From Lepus europaeus (Eukaryota; Chordata; Mammalia; Lagomorpha; Leporidae): a stretch of DNA of 64,000 nucleotides. Shown piece after piece: positions 24,984 through 37,109 of the stretch. The notes under the pieces were generated by a model, which had not been told where the DNA came from, made no database searches, and was given only the letters and a program-made list of their open reading frames with translations. The stretch's first letter is position 1. Each line of letters starts with the position of its first letter. The stretch spans positions 20,305,218-20,369,217 of the forward strand of contig NC_084850.1 of assembly GCF_033115175.1 (NCBI RefSeq), read 5' to 3'. The position numbers and the translations under genes were made by a program.

Positions 24984-25028
24984 CCCTTTTCAAATAAATA
25001 CATAAGTAAATAAATAAATATTTGAAAA
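24686..25028 (+). mobile_element. C-SINE
   Basis: A plus-strand copy (GTGCAGGTGTTGTGGCACAG) with a pure TC run at 24956-24983 and an AATAAATA tail. Confidence 0.85.
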
Positions 25029-26059
25029 TTTTTCTGTTATGTATGGTGAATAATTGTACAGCAATGTGACTATAGGTAAAAAAAAATTGTATCCCTGAAA
25101 TTTTCAAAGAAGATTGTTCTTAAGGGCTCTCAACCCCTGCAGAAAGGCAAATGATAACTATGTGAAGTGATGGATATTTTAATTAGCTTACTATTGCGAT
25201 TATTTCATAATGCATGCATATATCAAAACATTAAGTTGTGTATTTGAGTATATATGACATTTTTGCCAACTATATCTCAATGAAACTAGAGAAGAGGAAA
25301 GAATTGTTGTGTGACTCTAATTCTCTTACCTCATTTAGCTGTTCCTTGAGCCCACCAGGCACTCTTGTCTCATGATCTTAGCTCAGCTAGTTGTCTGTCC
25401 GCAGACCTCCTCCCCATATAGACGCAAGCCATCACATCACCTGTTTCAAGACTTTGATAAATGTGGTTTCTAGTGAGGTTACCCTAACCTCTCTATTGTG
25501 AAATGCCCCAACTCCTTCCCCTGCATTTTGTCACCCCTTGTCCTGCTGTATTTTTTCCATGGAATTTGTCACCTTCCATATGTTCTGTATTTATTCCTGT
25601 TTAGTTTTATTCTCTCCCTATTCCTCCTCTCAAGGAAATTACTTCCACAGGGCCAATATTGTTTCTTTTGTATTTACTGATTAATTCCAAACACGAATTC
25701 TGTTGTGTGCTTCAGCGTCCAAACAAGTATCTATTGAGTGAATAAATGCTAAGGCGCAATATGGGACGAGTCATTGGCTAGAATGATATGGCAAGGTTAA
25801 ATAAATGGTGACAATGGTTATCAAATAATGTTATGATGATTTATTGATGGAGAAATAGGATAAAAGAGACTTGGCATCCTTAAAACATTACATAAACACG
25901 GGATCTCAACACACACACACACACACACACAGCACACTCACACACACCCTGCATACGGGTATAGAAATGATGACTGGCTGGAGCTCCACTGCCCACAGTG
26001 GGGTCAGGGGGTGGGATTTGGTGGATATTAAGGCACAGGCCATATCCCTGAGACCTTTT
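25029..26059. other. Upstream flank of the CT55-like gene
   Basis: AT-rich unique DNA with one AC microsatellite and no recognisable coding exon. Confidence 0.45.
25909..25932. repeat. (AC)n microsatellite
   Basis: About 12 AC dinucleotides, followed by a decayed CACACTCACACACA part. Confidence 0.9.
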
Positions 26060-26424
26060 TTAATGGCGCCCTCCTTGTGCATGGGAGGAGCCACGGTGTT
26101 CCCGCTCACTGTTTCCTATTGGCCCCAGAGGCCCAGTTACTGGTCGCTTCACTCCCATTGGCTGTACGGCAGCAGCGTCCAATCCCACAAAAGCTCGCAC
26201 TGAGTGATGGGAGCAGGAGTACTAGAAAGTTCCTCGGGTGTCTGTATTGGCATCCCTGGCTCTCCAGAGGGACTATTACTAGAATTTGAGTCCTAGCTCT
26301 CAGAGGCTGGGGGAGAAAAGTTGGAGGCACATTCCTGAGGCTACTGTGATCCAAGGGAGGGAGGAGGCTTCGTGGTAGTCCGTCAGCTTCGTGTAGTGCC
26401 CAGGTCCTTGCTGAAGACGAGACC
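26060..26424 (+). promoter_or_regulatory. CT55: Putative promoter and 5' UTR of the CT55-like gene
   Basis: This stretch lies directly upstream of the first coding exon. It has three CCAAT boxes within 70 bases: inverted ATTGG at 26118-26122 and 26157-26161, and direct CCAAT at 26179-26183. There is no clear TATA box. GC content is moderately raised over the AT-rich DNA on the left, and no SINE or LINE interrupts it. Clustered CCAAT boxes without TATA suit a germline-restricted, NF-Y-driven promoter; that is inference. The transcription start is probably between about 26190 and 26400 but cannot be fixed from sequence. Confidence 0.5.
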
Positions 26425-26509
26425 ATGCTCAAGATTCTGAGACGTGTAGTAATCTGCTTCCATCGCAAGAGCCAGGAACCCACCCAGGGGCAGCCAGGGT
26501 CCCTGCAAG
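26425..26509 (+). CDS. CT55: CT55-like coding exon 1
   Basis: The ATG at 26425 opens 28 codons beginning MLKILRRVVICFHRK. This resembles the start of human CT55 as I recall it (MLRLLRLALAFYGR). The exon ends in phase 1 and is followed by the donor gtacct at 26510. Joining its last base to exon 2 creates the glycine of the G-D-T motif, as in human. The short basic and hydrophobic N-terminus does not look like a classical signal peptide. Another ATG-opened frame could start the exon, but this is the only one that joins in phase to the conserved exon 2. Confidence 0.75.
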
Positions 26510-28559
26510 GTACCTCTCTGTGTGCCCCATGATTCCCTCCCAAGAAACCTCCCCGTGGTGAATTTCTCAACCCTGCTCCAGGAGCACAGATGCGTGAGTG
26601 GGCACGGGCGGGGGCGGCTCCATACTGTGCTTGTGCGTGTGTGTGCATGCGTGCGTGTGTGTATCTGAGGTGTCCCAGATGGATGACAGCTATGCTGGCC
26701 AGCACCCAAGGCTCCAGTTTCTTCCTCCAAAGTGTAAACAGGCTGACACAGAAAGCGCTGGGGTGCAGCGCCCCTGCCTTTCCCTCTGTCTCCTGCCTTT
26801 CCCTTTTTCCAGAAGTGAAACTCCCTCAATTGTGAGTGAATTTGGTTTTGCGTCTCTCATGGGTATTTGGAGCCAAATGAACAAGTCATGTATCTGGTCC
26901 CCTAGGAAGGCAGGGGACACATTTACTTTGCTCACTTTGTATCCAGAGTATCCCAGAGTCCAGCACAAAATGGACACTCAGAGAATTGTGAAGGCGTGAA
27001 TTTTGTTGGGAGGAGTCCAGTTAGATGTGAGCAGGTTGGGGAAGGGGGGTTCAGATAGCATTCCTATTCTGAATTGCATTTATTCTGTTTGGGCCAAGTA
27101 CTTAGGTGTGCCCCGCACCGGGTAAAGGCAACCAGGGCAGGCAGATCATGAATACAGAAACTCCAGTGACAGAAGTCCTAGCATTACCATGTCGATTTTA
27201 TGGTGGCTCAGCTAAGAGGGGGCATGCAGCTATCCTGTGGCCCAGAAGATTCATACCAACATTCTGGTCCCTCAACCATTTGCTACCAATAGTCTCCCAC
27301 CTGTGAAGGCACTGCCCTACACAAGAGAAAATTCCCATGCCTTAAGAGGGTGATATGAAAGAGATTTCTCTTGTGTCAGCAGTATGATCTCTGTAGGAGC
27401 CTGCCTTTCTGGTGCTGGCGTGTCCCTGTCGCTTCTCTGTTATCAGAGTTGGAACTCCCAGCAGAGGTGGCATATTCTTAGCAAAGTTTGTCAGAAAGCA
27501 CCATTTTTCCTACCTTTTAATGTAAATCTCTCACTTCAGTGCCTTTTATTAGCTGTGTTTTTGCCAACAGGGATGCATGGTAGAGTCTTTGACAAATTTT
27601 CCTATGCCTGAGGGGCAGTTGTCTCCTCCATCCTTCCTTTTTGTTTTGGTGGTGTAGCAAACAAATTAAACCTGTTTTTCTTGTTGTTGATTTTTTAAAA
27701 TTTTCTTGGTTTCTTTTTTGTTTGCTTGTGTATGTTTTCATAACCTATTCTTATCAAGATTTTCCCAAGCCATTCTGTCAAGTCGCCACATTTTCTAGAT
27801 AGGCAGCTGAGTCAGTATGTTTCACAGGTCAGATTATGCAGGCAGAGTGCCTGGGGTCAGATTCCAAACAAAATATTATGTACCAGCTTTGCTTGTTTAC
27901 AACAAATAGACTCCACTTGACTCAGCTACCCTTTTGAAGTAGACTTAGATGCTCAATATCTTGGTGATATGTTCAAGAGTTTCCAAATGCCACCACACAT
28001 TATATTGATGAAAATGAAGTTGTATAATAATAGCAGTCATTTCAAGACTTTGCACATGCAGGTATGCTAACAACATTGACACTGTAGCCTGTATAAAATA
28101 CACACAGTTCTAAGCAGTAGATTTTTATGTGTCAGTTAATGTTCACAACAGAAAGTAGGCAGAAATTGTTATCTACGTCTGGCCTCATGCTGGCAGATGA
28201 AAACAGGTGGTTTAAGAAATGTGTTCCGGGTTACAAGGATGGTCAGTGATTGAAACCTTGTCAGTCTACTTTGTGGTTCAGTGCTCTTAATCATGGCTTT
28301 CTACTGCCTGTGTGGTGAGGACACAGTGCTGTAGAGAGAAATAGTGAAGCCAGCCTTGGAAGCTGGGCACTCTGTTTCCAGAATCCTGCAAGGTAATCGT
28401 TATTCTTTACTATCTATGTCATCTGTATCTCAAGCCAGTTTATTCTGTTTCTAGAAGTAGGTGATTGTTTATCCTATTTTCTCCTGGCAGGACTTTTAAT
28501 GCAGTGGGTATTTGCTTTTGAAATTACTCAGTATAACCAGTTCTTTACCTACCCCATAG
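26510..28559 (+). other. CT55: CT55-like intron 1
   Basis: A 2.05-kb intron with no SINE or LINE that I can recognise, unlike the other introns. Short frames near 26590-26999 run through GT-rich DNA and are not supported. Confidence 0.6.
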
Positions 28560-28741
28560 GTGACACCAGATTGAATACTGTCCAGGGATTTGCAACAAGT
28601 CTCTATGGTGATTGTGGCTTGATTAACGAGTCCATCCATTTCAGTACTGATCTGACTGGCAATGTGCCTCTGAGGGTTGGACAGAAGGTTGCTGCTGTTG
28701 TTGAAGAAGATGAAATATCTCGCAGATTGAAAGCCATCAAT
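28560..28741 (+). CDS. CT55: CT55-like coding exon 2 (first beta-barrel-like module)
   Basis: The acceptor is AG at 28558-28559 and the donor gtaaga follows 28741. The phase is 1 in and 0 out, giving 61 codons with the split glycine. The peptide includes TVQGFATSLYGDCGLINES and VGQKVAAVVEEDE, which match human CT55 (TVQGVVTSFCGDYGMIDES) and the N-terminal part of MOV10L1, the piRNA-pathway helicase. The layout V-x-TS-x-G-x-G-x-I followed by VGQ-V resembles a cold-shock or S1-like OB barrel, the first of three such modules. The frame is fully open and the splice sites are canonical. Intron 1 is 2.05 kb. I am confident in the family, less so in the biochemical role. Confidence 0.9.
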
Positions 28742-29079
28742 GTAAGATTTGGATGAGTTTGGGGACAATCTCTCATCCTGGCACGATTTCAATCTTTTTT
28801 TTTTTTTTGTCTATAAAACCAACTTCTCTAATGTGGCTTTACAATGGATGTGGAGAAGAATTTGAAGCCCTGATCCTCTGAAGCTGCAGGATTTTCTGTT
28901 CTAATATTTGTAGTGATTTCTGTTTTTTAAAAATAAAAAAAATGTTTATTCTAACATTTAAGCAATATGGTTAACAAGGATAATTATAGGACTCTACACC
29001 ATCCTATATCGTCCCCTTATTAGATACAAAAATCATTTTCTTTTAAAAATATACAAGTTATTATTTTTACCATAAGTGT

Positions 29080-29391
29080 TTTTTAAAGATTTTATTTATT
29101 TATTTGAGAGTTGAATTACAGACAGAGAGAGGGGTCTTCCATCCACTGGTTCACTCCCCAAATGGTCACAATGGCAGGAGATGGGAGACTACAAAGCCAG
29201 GAGTCCAGAGCTTCTTCCAGGTCTCCCATGCAGGTGCAAGGGCCCAAGGACTTGGGCCATCTTCCACTGTGTTCCCAGGCCATAACAGAGCTGATTGGAA
29301 GAGGAGCAGCTGGGACTCGAGCCAGCACCTTTATAGGAAGTTGGTGCCACAGGTGGAGGCTTAGCTCACTTACACAACAGCGCTGGCCCCC
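29080..29391 (-). mobile_element. C-SINE in CT55 intron 2
   Basis: A minus-strand copy from TTAAAGATTTTATTTATTTA to ACAGCGCTGGCCCCC. Confidence 0.88.
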
Positions 29392-29558
29392 AAAAATCAC
29401 TTCATGTAGTATGTATTTTACAGAAATAAAATTACTATCTCAAAATATGTAAATTTTAAACTTTTCAAAAACAGCTTTATTGAGATGTAAGTTGTATATC
29501 ATAAACTTCTCTATTTTAAGAATAAAACTCAGTGAGTTTTCAAAAATCTGGAGTCATG

Positions 29559-30034
29559 GAGCTGGTGTTGTGGCACCATGTGTTAAGCTGCTGTTTGTGA
29601 AGCTGGCTTCCCATAAGAGCACCTGTTTGAGTCCTGGCTGCTCAACTTCAGATCCAGCTTCCTGCTAATGCACCTGGGAAAGCAGTGGAAGGTGGCTCAA
29701 GTGCTTGGGCCCCTGCACCCATGTGGCAGACCTAGATGGAATTCCAGACTCCTGGCTATGTCCTGGACTGTCCCCAGCCATTATGACCATTTGGAAAGTG
29801 AACTGAAGGATGAAAGATTGATTTCTACTCTCCCTCCAAGCTTTCTCCCCTCCTTTTCTTCTCTTCCCCCTCCCCTTCCCCTCCTCTTCTCCCCTTCCCT
29901 CCTCTTCTTCCCCACCCCTCCCCCTCCCCTCCTCCTCCCCCTTCTCCTTTTCCCTTCCCATTCTTACCCCTTCCCTTTCTCCTACTTCCTCTGTAACTAT
30001 CTCTTTCAAATAAATAAATAAACCTTTTAAAAGA
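29559..30034 (+). mobile_element. C-SINE with a long polypyrimidine expansion, CT55 intron 2
   Basis: A plus-strand copy (GAGCTGGTGTTGTGGCACC). It is enlarged to 476 bp by a roughly 170-bp C/T-only tract at 29820-29995. The short repeat GAGTCATG lies on both sides (29551-29558 and about 30042-30049). Confidence 0.88.
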
Positions 30035-30204
30035 AGGGTTTGAGTCATGTAACCATCACTACTGTCCAGATATTTAACGTTCCAATAGGTATTGTCAAAT
30101 TACTCATTACCTATAGTGTCTTTTTAGTTTATTTTTTATTTTATCTGTTTAAAATACCTCTAATCCTGTTTCTTGGCCACACTCATGCAGGAAGAGTATC
30201 TTAT

Positions 30205-30481
30205 TTTTTTCTAAGATTTATTTATTCATTTAAAAATAAGAACCACAAAGAGGGAGAGGCAGGCGCAGAGAGAGAAAGAGAAGTTAAAGCCAGGAGCTTT
30301 ATCTGGGTCTCCCATGAGGGTGTAGAGGCCCAAGCACTTGGGCCATCTTCTGCTGCTTTCCCAGACGCATTAGCAGAGAGCTGGATTGGAAGTGGAGCAG
30401 CCAGGAGTGGAACAGGTGCCCATATGGCATGCAGGTGCTGTAGGCAGCAGTTTTACCAGCTATGATACAGTGCCAGCCCCA
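30205..30481 (-). mobile_element. C-SINE in CT55 intron 2
   Basis: A minus-strand copy from TTTTTCTAAGATTTATTTAT to CAGTGCCAGCCCC, with a shortened middle. Confidence 0.85.
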
Positions 30482-31889
30482 TCTACATTGTATTAATTGA
30501 CACTGAGCAGTAGGCTGTGAGACTGCCAGTTTGTCAGTACCAGAAAGATAGAATATGATCAACATGAAATATTTGCCAATTGTAGAAGGGTGAAACAGTC
30601 TTGTAATTTTTTGGAATTTCTTGAAGTGTTAATGATACCACAAATTTTATTTTCTTAGAAGTATCTATTTATCAGCAATATTATAGCTATTTGTGTCAGG
30701 AAAACTAAAGCTTTGAAAATTAATATATGAAGGTTTTGCAGTTTTCAAATGAATATATGAAGGCTTTTCAGGTTTTTTTTTCACTTTGTTTTATGGTGTT
30801 CAGTTTTTCTATTCTGTGAATATCTCTGTCTTGTCCATGCAGCCTTAGAGTTATTCCATGTAGCATTAGAGTTATTCCAATTCACAGTTCACACAAATAT
30901 TCACTTGGCTTTTCCTATGAAAATACTTATTTCTTTACATCGAATTTTTCAGTGGCCCTCCAATGGATTGAAGTGTGCAGACTGAGAGAAGGACCATAAC
31001 TTGTTCTGCTAATGAACGCATAGTTGTCCCTTCCCACCAAATTGATAAGCCTTTTGGCCCTTGCAGTATTGAAATATCCTTCTATTGTACAATTCATCCT
31101 TACAAGGCTTTCAATCTCTTTGCACTCTGTACAGTGTAGTGGTGTTCAAGGGGAGGTGTTTTGATAGAGACTTGGGGGCAGGTTCAGTCTGCAGGGTGGG
31201 TGTGAACTTAATGTGGAGTCAGGTAGAGGTCAGAGTGTGCTAGGGTTCACCCACTTGGTTACTGAGAGTAGCGCTGGTGGATGGACAGAGGTAAGCCTGG
31301 TGCTTTCTCCTTACATGAGAAGGAAAGGGGAGGGGATAACCATGAGATTCCTATTGACAGCCAGAAATATATTAGTTGATATACAGGAAAAGCAATGATC
31401 CAAACAATTTTTAATAACATGGAAAATAATTTGCAACTCAATAGCACATTTTTATCAGAAACCTTGAATAAGAATTCCATCCCTATAAGTTTATCCTGCA
31501 GAAATGTATCAGGCACATAGGAACTTTAGTTAGGATACAAAGTAAATATTGAACAATGTGGAATTAGGCCAAGAAGTTATGGAAATCCTCACTCTTTGGG
31601 ATACCATTTTTCCCTTTCAATAATCTGTTGTTTTATAAGAATTTTTGTGACTATTATGTGTTATTTTAATATTATACACAGTATTAAATTCTGCTTTTAG
31701 AATAAGGCACAAATGTTTGTACACAGGCAAAAAGAAACATCTGGAGTAAGGTAAATACCAAAAGGTAGTCAAAGATTCCAATGGAATTATGGATTATGAG
31801 GAATCATGTTCTGCTTTGTCCTTATTTGTTTTTAATTCTTATTGCATAGTTAACATATATTTTTTGAGTAAAAATTTTAGATAAGTTTG
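30482..31889 (+). other. CT55: CT55-like intron 2, middle part
   Basis: AT-rich intronic DNA without a recognisable repeat or exon. GAATATATGAAGG is duplicated near 30722 and 30751. Confidence 0.45.
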
Positions 31890-32065
31890 ATGGGTTTTGT
31901 CTCCACCTTGTAACTGATTGTCAAGTTTTTTTCTTCCCCAAAATTGTGCTTAAAAACCCCCGGACCACCAGCCCCTTCAGGTTTTGCCTCTCTTGGAGCC
32001 CCCCTCCTGGCCACTCTGGCTGAAGGTCTTTGACTCTAGTAAATCTTGCTTTTAAATCTCAAAAA
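31890..32065 (+). mobile_element. LTR-like fragment in CT55 intron 2 (fossil)
   Basis: A C/T-rich block includes CTCTTGGAGCCCCCCTCC, TTGACTCTAGTAAATCTTGC and a TTAAAA motif, the arrangement of the R-U5 part of a class I LTR. The borders are unclear and no viral genes are present. Confidence 0.42.
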
Positions 32066-32437
32066 AATTAGATAAAGTATATTGTATGTCCAAAAAACAA
32101 AGGTATTTGTACAGCTCTCTATGATACACTCGTAGATATATTAAACCCCAATTTGACTTGGTTATTTAGATCTAGTCTTGATTTGAGATTAGTTTTATGA
32201 GTTCATCTTGTGCTTCTGTGTTCTGCACCTTGAATGTTATGCTTTTCCTCCCTGTTCCTCTGTCTTGTGCTTCTTCTTTCATCTTTGTTTCTCTGCTCCT
32301 GCCCCATCCCCATTTACCAGCGAAAAACGTTCTCTTCTTTCACAACCCAGCTCAAATTTCACTTCCTCCAAGAAATGCCTCTGTTTCTTCCAATTCCGAA
32401 ACTTTTTCCCTCTGGAGAATCCCTGAAACCAATTTTT

Positions 32438-33503
32438 TTTTCTTTTCAACTTTTATTTAATACATATAAATTTCCAAAGTACAACTTTTGAATTATAGCA
32501 GCTTTTCCCCCCATAACCTCCTTCCCACCCACAACCATCCCATCTCCCACTCCCTCTCCCATCCCATTCTTCATCATGATTCATTTTCAATTATCTTTAT
32601 ATACAGAAGATCAGCTTAGTATATACTAAGTAAAGATTTCAACAGATTGCACCCACAAAGACACACAAAGTATAGAGAACTGTTTGAGTAGTAGTTTTAC
32701 CATTAATTCTCATAGTACAACACATTAAGGGCAGAGGTCCTACATGGGGAGCAGGTGCACAGTGACTCCCGTTGTTGATTTAACAATTGACACTCTTATT
32801 TATGACGTCAGTAATCACCCGAGGTTCTTGTCATGAGCTGCCAAGGTTATGGAAGCCTCTCGAGTTCACCAACTCCGATCTTATTTAGACCAGGCCATAG
32901 TCAAAGTGGAAGTTATCTCCTCCCTTCAGAGAAAGGTACTGCCTTCTTTGATGGCCCATTCTTTCTGCTGGGATCTCACTCACAGAGATCTTTCATTTAG
33001 GTCATTTTTTTTTTGCCATAATGTCTTGGCTTTCCATGCCTGCAAAACTCTCATGGGCTTTTTAGCCAGATCTGAATGCCTTAAGGGTTGATTCTGAGGC
33101 CAGAGTGCTGTTTAGGACATCTGCCCTTCTATGAGTCTGCTGTGTATCCTACTTCCCATGTTGGATTGTTCTCTCTTTTCAGTTATATCAGTTAGTATTT
33201 GCAGACACTAGATCTTGTTTATGTGATCCCTTTGACTCTTAATCCTATCATTATGATCAATTATGAACTGAAACTTATCACTTTGACTAGTGAAATGGCA
33301 TTGGTACATGCCACCTTGATGGGATTGAATTGGAATCCCCTGGCACGTTTCTAACTCTACCGTTTGGGGCAAATCTGAGTGAGCATATGCCGAATTGTAC
33401 ATCTCTTCTCTCTCTCTCTTTTTCCCACTCTTATATTTAACAGGGATCACTTTTCAGTTAAATTTAAACACCTAAGAATAATTGTGTGTTAATTAAAGAG
33501 TTC
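32438..33503 (-). mobile_element. 5'-truncated L1 (3' UTR) in CT55 intron 2
   Basis: A minus-strand L1 tail flanked by the repeat AACCAATTTTT (32427-32437 and 33504-33514). It shares both its terminal 450 bases and its distal end with the full-length L1 3' UTR but has a different, shorter middle (about 32880-33430). That middle matches the plus-strand copy at 6452-6900. Confidence 0.82.
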
Positions 33504-33879
33504 AACCAATTTTTAAACTTTTTAATATCTCCTATCAGAATTTGCTTAGAACTAGTTACTTTTCCCTTTTACCTTCCTCCCCTTTAAATTGTAAACTCAT
33601 AGAGGGCATGGACAGGCCACTTGCCATAATTTAATCTACCGCTATGAATACATTAAACTACAGCATGCAATTAACATTTTGGATGCATTTTAACTATATA
33701 ATCAATGGTTTTATTTTTAGCACCGTCTCATATCTATGATCTATTTGGCATGTGAGATATATTCACTACTGTTGAGGATGATTGTCTAAAATATGTCTTA
33801 AAGAATTATCTTTTCCACATCTAAGTTATTAGTCTTAAATGTTCCTTATATTTGAAGTAATTGTTTCTTTTTATCACAG

Positions 33880-34024
33880 GTGGATGCAATCTCTGATAAT
33901 TTCATTGACTCTGGACTGTCACCTCCCAGAATTAGAGTCTTAATTGCCTGTGTCACCTCTGTAAAGAAAAATGGTTTCTGTGTTAATAAAAATACTAACT
34001 GCTCCCTAGACATTGTTTCTGAAG
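33880..34024 (+). CDS. CT55: CT55-like coding exon 3 (first half of second module)
   Basis: The acceptor is a pyrimidine-rich tract ending AG at 33878-33879; the donor gtagga follows 34024. Phase is 0 in and 1 out. The 48 codons include PPRIRVLIACVTSV, which parallels human CT55 (GTRVLIGCVTSI) and MOV10L1 (SPRVLIGCVTSM). It starts the second repeat of the OB-like pattern. The part after the CVTS motif is less conserved than modules 1 and 3. Intron 2 is about 5.1 kb and contains two C-SINEs, the expanded C-SINE at 29558, an LTR-like scrap and a truncated L1. Confidence 0.88.
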
Positions 34025-34446
34025 GTAGGAGTTCCATTTTTAGAATAATGCAATATTTATTTTTTAAGGATTTTAGCACTAGAACAAATTGTAGCACATG
34101 CTTGGTTGTAGTCTGTGGCTCCTAAAAAATTGAGGAGGACCCTTGGACATGAAAATAATATATGATAGGAGGACAATTAGGTTGTATTTATAATAGTTCC
34201 TGATATCAATTGTTATGTGTGAATGCAGTCAGTAATGTTTACATGTGTCTTTAATTCATATAAGTATTTAATTACTAATCAATAAAAAAATCCCACAGTT
34301 ATATAGAAGATAATTTTTCAACCAAAACAGATAGCTCAAAAGGGAAGTTTAGGGATAATTTTGTGACTTAGGGTGTGTGTGTATCAGATATCCACTGTTG
34401 AATCATTTTTATAGTAAACTCCTTAATTAATTAATTAATTAATTCA

Positions 34447-34795
34447 TTTTTAAAGATTTATTTATTTATTTTAAAGACAGAGTTACAGAGAGAGGGGGGA
34501 GACAGAAAGAAATTTAGAGACAGAAAGAGAGAAATCTTCCACCCACCCACTGATTCACTTTCCAAATGGCTGCAACAGCCTGGGCTGGGCCAGGCCAAAG
34601 CCAGGAGCCAGGAACTTCTTCCATGTCTCTCATGTGATGGAAGAGCCCAGGAACATGGGCCATCTTCTGCTTTCCTATGCACATTAGCAGAGAGCTGGAT
34701 CAGAAGTGGAGCAAGTGGGGCTTGAATTAGCATCTATATGGGATGCCGGCATTGCAGGTGGCAGCTTAACCCACTATGCCACAATGCCAGCTCCC
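34447..34795 (-). mobile_element. C-SINE in CT55 intron 3
   Basis: A minus-strand full-length copy preceded by AATTAATTAATTAATTAATT. It ends CCACAATGCCAGCTCCCC. Confidence 0.88.
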
Positions 34796-36329
34796 CATTG
34801 GTGAATTCCATGGGTAATTAGCAGCTATGTTCTGAGAGTTGGGCTCTAAACAACACTATATTTTGTGAGTGCTTTGTGAGCCTAACACAGCTATCAAGTG
34901 CCTCAGGTACAAAAATGTCAAAATAGGATTCCCACTTGAGCTTTGTTTTAAGATACTCACTCTGTTTTGTTGAGAAAAGATTATGTGGGAAAAGGATGGA
35001 TTTAGGAAAGTGGTTAGGAAGACACTGCAAGGGTTATGGAGAGTTGGAGGAAGTGATAGAAGCACAGGCTTGGAGGAAGCATTTGATACTTGATATAAGC
35101 TGATGTTTGAGATGAAAGTGTTGGCTACTGGATTGGACCTTCAGTTTGAAGGAAGGGGGATAATTAATTTAATATGTCTTTTCTTCTCAGTTTTATTGCT
35201 TATGATTGAAAAAATATTGTATATTTAGTGTAAACAACCTGATTTTTTGGTATTTTTAACTATTGTGAAATGATTACCACAATCAAATTGATTAATACAT
35301 CCACCTTCTCCCGTAGTTACCATTTTATTTCTTGTGGTGGGAAAGACATGAGATCTACTGTCTCAGCAAATTTGAATTTTACAGCATGTCACTAGAGTTA
35401 CCTTGGGTCTCCAATATTAATTCATTTTATACTGAAGGTTTGTATTCTTGGACCAATAACTCTTGTTCCGCACCCCCCCACACACACACACACTGCCTGC
35501 ATTCTGGTAACTACAATTCTGAGGGCTTATTGAGATCCTCAGGGGATTGCACAGTGGTTCTCACCATATGTCTGATAGTGATAGCCCTCATGTTTTGCTT
35601 TGCTCTTAATAGAATCAATACATCTCAGGTAGAAGTTTCTCAACCATTTTCAGTGGACTGAACTTGAGGCCTCAAAAGTTGGGGAAGTTTGTTTCTCATC
35701 CTACTCTCCTTTCCCCTGCAAGGAGCCAGAGAATTCACTCTCCATACTGAGCAGTGTTTGTGTGGGGGATGGGATGATTCAGACAAGATGAAACCCTCTT
35801 GTCTCTGGTTTTTTTCTTCCAGTTGTTGCTATAGGTTCTCAAGTAGAATCTTGAGGTCTTTTGGAGATATTTTCCTTCACAGATAGCTGTCCAGTTGCTG
35901 ACCTTTGTTGTGGGAAGGAAGATTTGGCATCTTACTAATGTCACTCTATTCCTACCAGTAACTTCAACGTTTTTGGTTTGAGTAATGGTAAGGATGGAGT
36001 TGTCAATTTGAGAAGTGCAAGATAAGAGCAAAATTTAATGAATGAGAAGAATAGCAGTGACTCAGCTTTGGACGTGTTAAATTTGCCTGGTCATTTGGAT
36101 AATGGAATCTGAGCTTGGTAACAGCTGAATATATGTATATTTTGGAGTCATCAACCCATAGATATTATATAAAGTCATATAAAATATGTATATATATAAA
36201 TACATGTATGTATACATAGAAATACACATGTATATGTGTGTGGAAAGAGAAAGAGAGAGAGAAATGAAAGACAGAGAAAAGGCATCTTCTGTCATTCTAC
36301 AGTGCTGGGTCATAGGGTAAACAAACGTT
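34796..36329 (+). other. CT55: CT55-like intron 3, middle part
   Basis: Intronic DNA, partly old L1-like near 35270-35530 (CAATCAAATTGATTAATACA) but too diverged to call. No exon recognised. Confidence 0.4.
36180..36262. repeat. TA/TG and GA simple-sequence region
   Basis: Mixed ATGTATATATATAAATACATG and TATGTGTGTG sequence, then a GAGA run, in CT55 intron 3. Confidence 0.7.
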
Positions 36330-36480
36330 TGACTTTGTGCACATTATCAGATTAATAGAGTGGTTGTGCCAATTTACACTCCCACCTGCATTGTTTGAGA
36401 TTTCCGGTTGCTTTAGATTCCTGGCCTGATATGTTTATATCCTCTGACTCACTTTTAACATACTGTAAAATTGTATTTGA
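36330..36480 (-). mobile_element. Short old L1 fragment in CT55 intron 3
   Basis: The phrase CAATTTACACTCCCACCTGC is the complement of a common L1 ORF2 C-terminal sequence. The rest is strongly diverged. Confidence 0.5.
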
Positions 36481-37109
36481 AACTCTTTGTTTATAAACGT
36501 CAAATGTAATATACATATGTAAGAGTTCATCAGCTGACCAAAATACCTAGGAGAAATTGATTCATTCTTATAGTAGCAATATTTACTGGTGTTACTGATC
36601 TTAATAGGAGTCAAAATTTATTTAGTGGTTACTATCTACCTGGATTTTTTTCTGTGAGTTTCACACATATTGAATAATTGTTACAGCACATCTATGTCAT
36701 GAAGACTACTGTTGTACTTCTCATTTCATTTACAAAGAAAATGAGACGCAAATTTAGCAACTTGATAAGTTTGCAAACTAAGTGCCAGTATCAATATTTG
36801 ACTGGAGGTAGTGGGTTCACACTTATGCTCTTACCTATATTCTTGACTTCTTCTCTAGAACGAGTTGTGAATGCAACCAATTGTTTAATAAATCTGCTCA
36901 AATAAAATTGTCAGTACAGGAGAGTCAATGTCTTCTGCACGATAACCTTCTTTTCCAATGGAAAGATTTACATGTGTCCATTTAAACACATATAAAATGT
37001 ACTTTATATTAAATGTAAGCATTTTAGCAATTTTAATGACAAAACTTGTGAATTTAACAAGACCTATATAAGAGATAATGTAACTCAAAATTTTCTGTGG
37101 CTCTTGTAG

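Noticed and set aside
26590-26999. Overlapping 80-133-codon frames beside CT55-like exon 1
   Set aside because: They lie in intron 1 and pass through a GT-rich stretch; neither resembles the CT55 family and they lack supporting splice borders.
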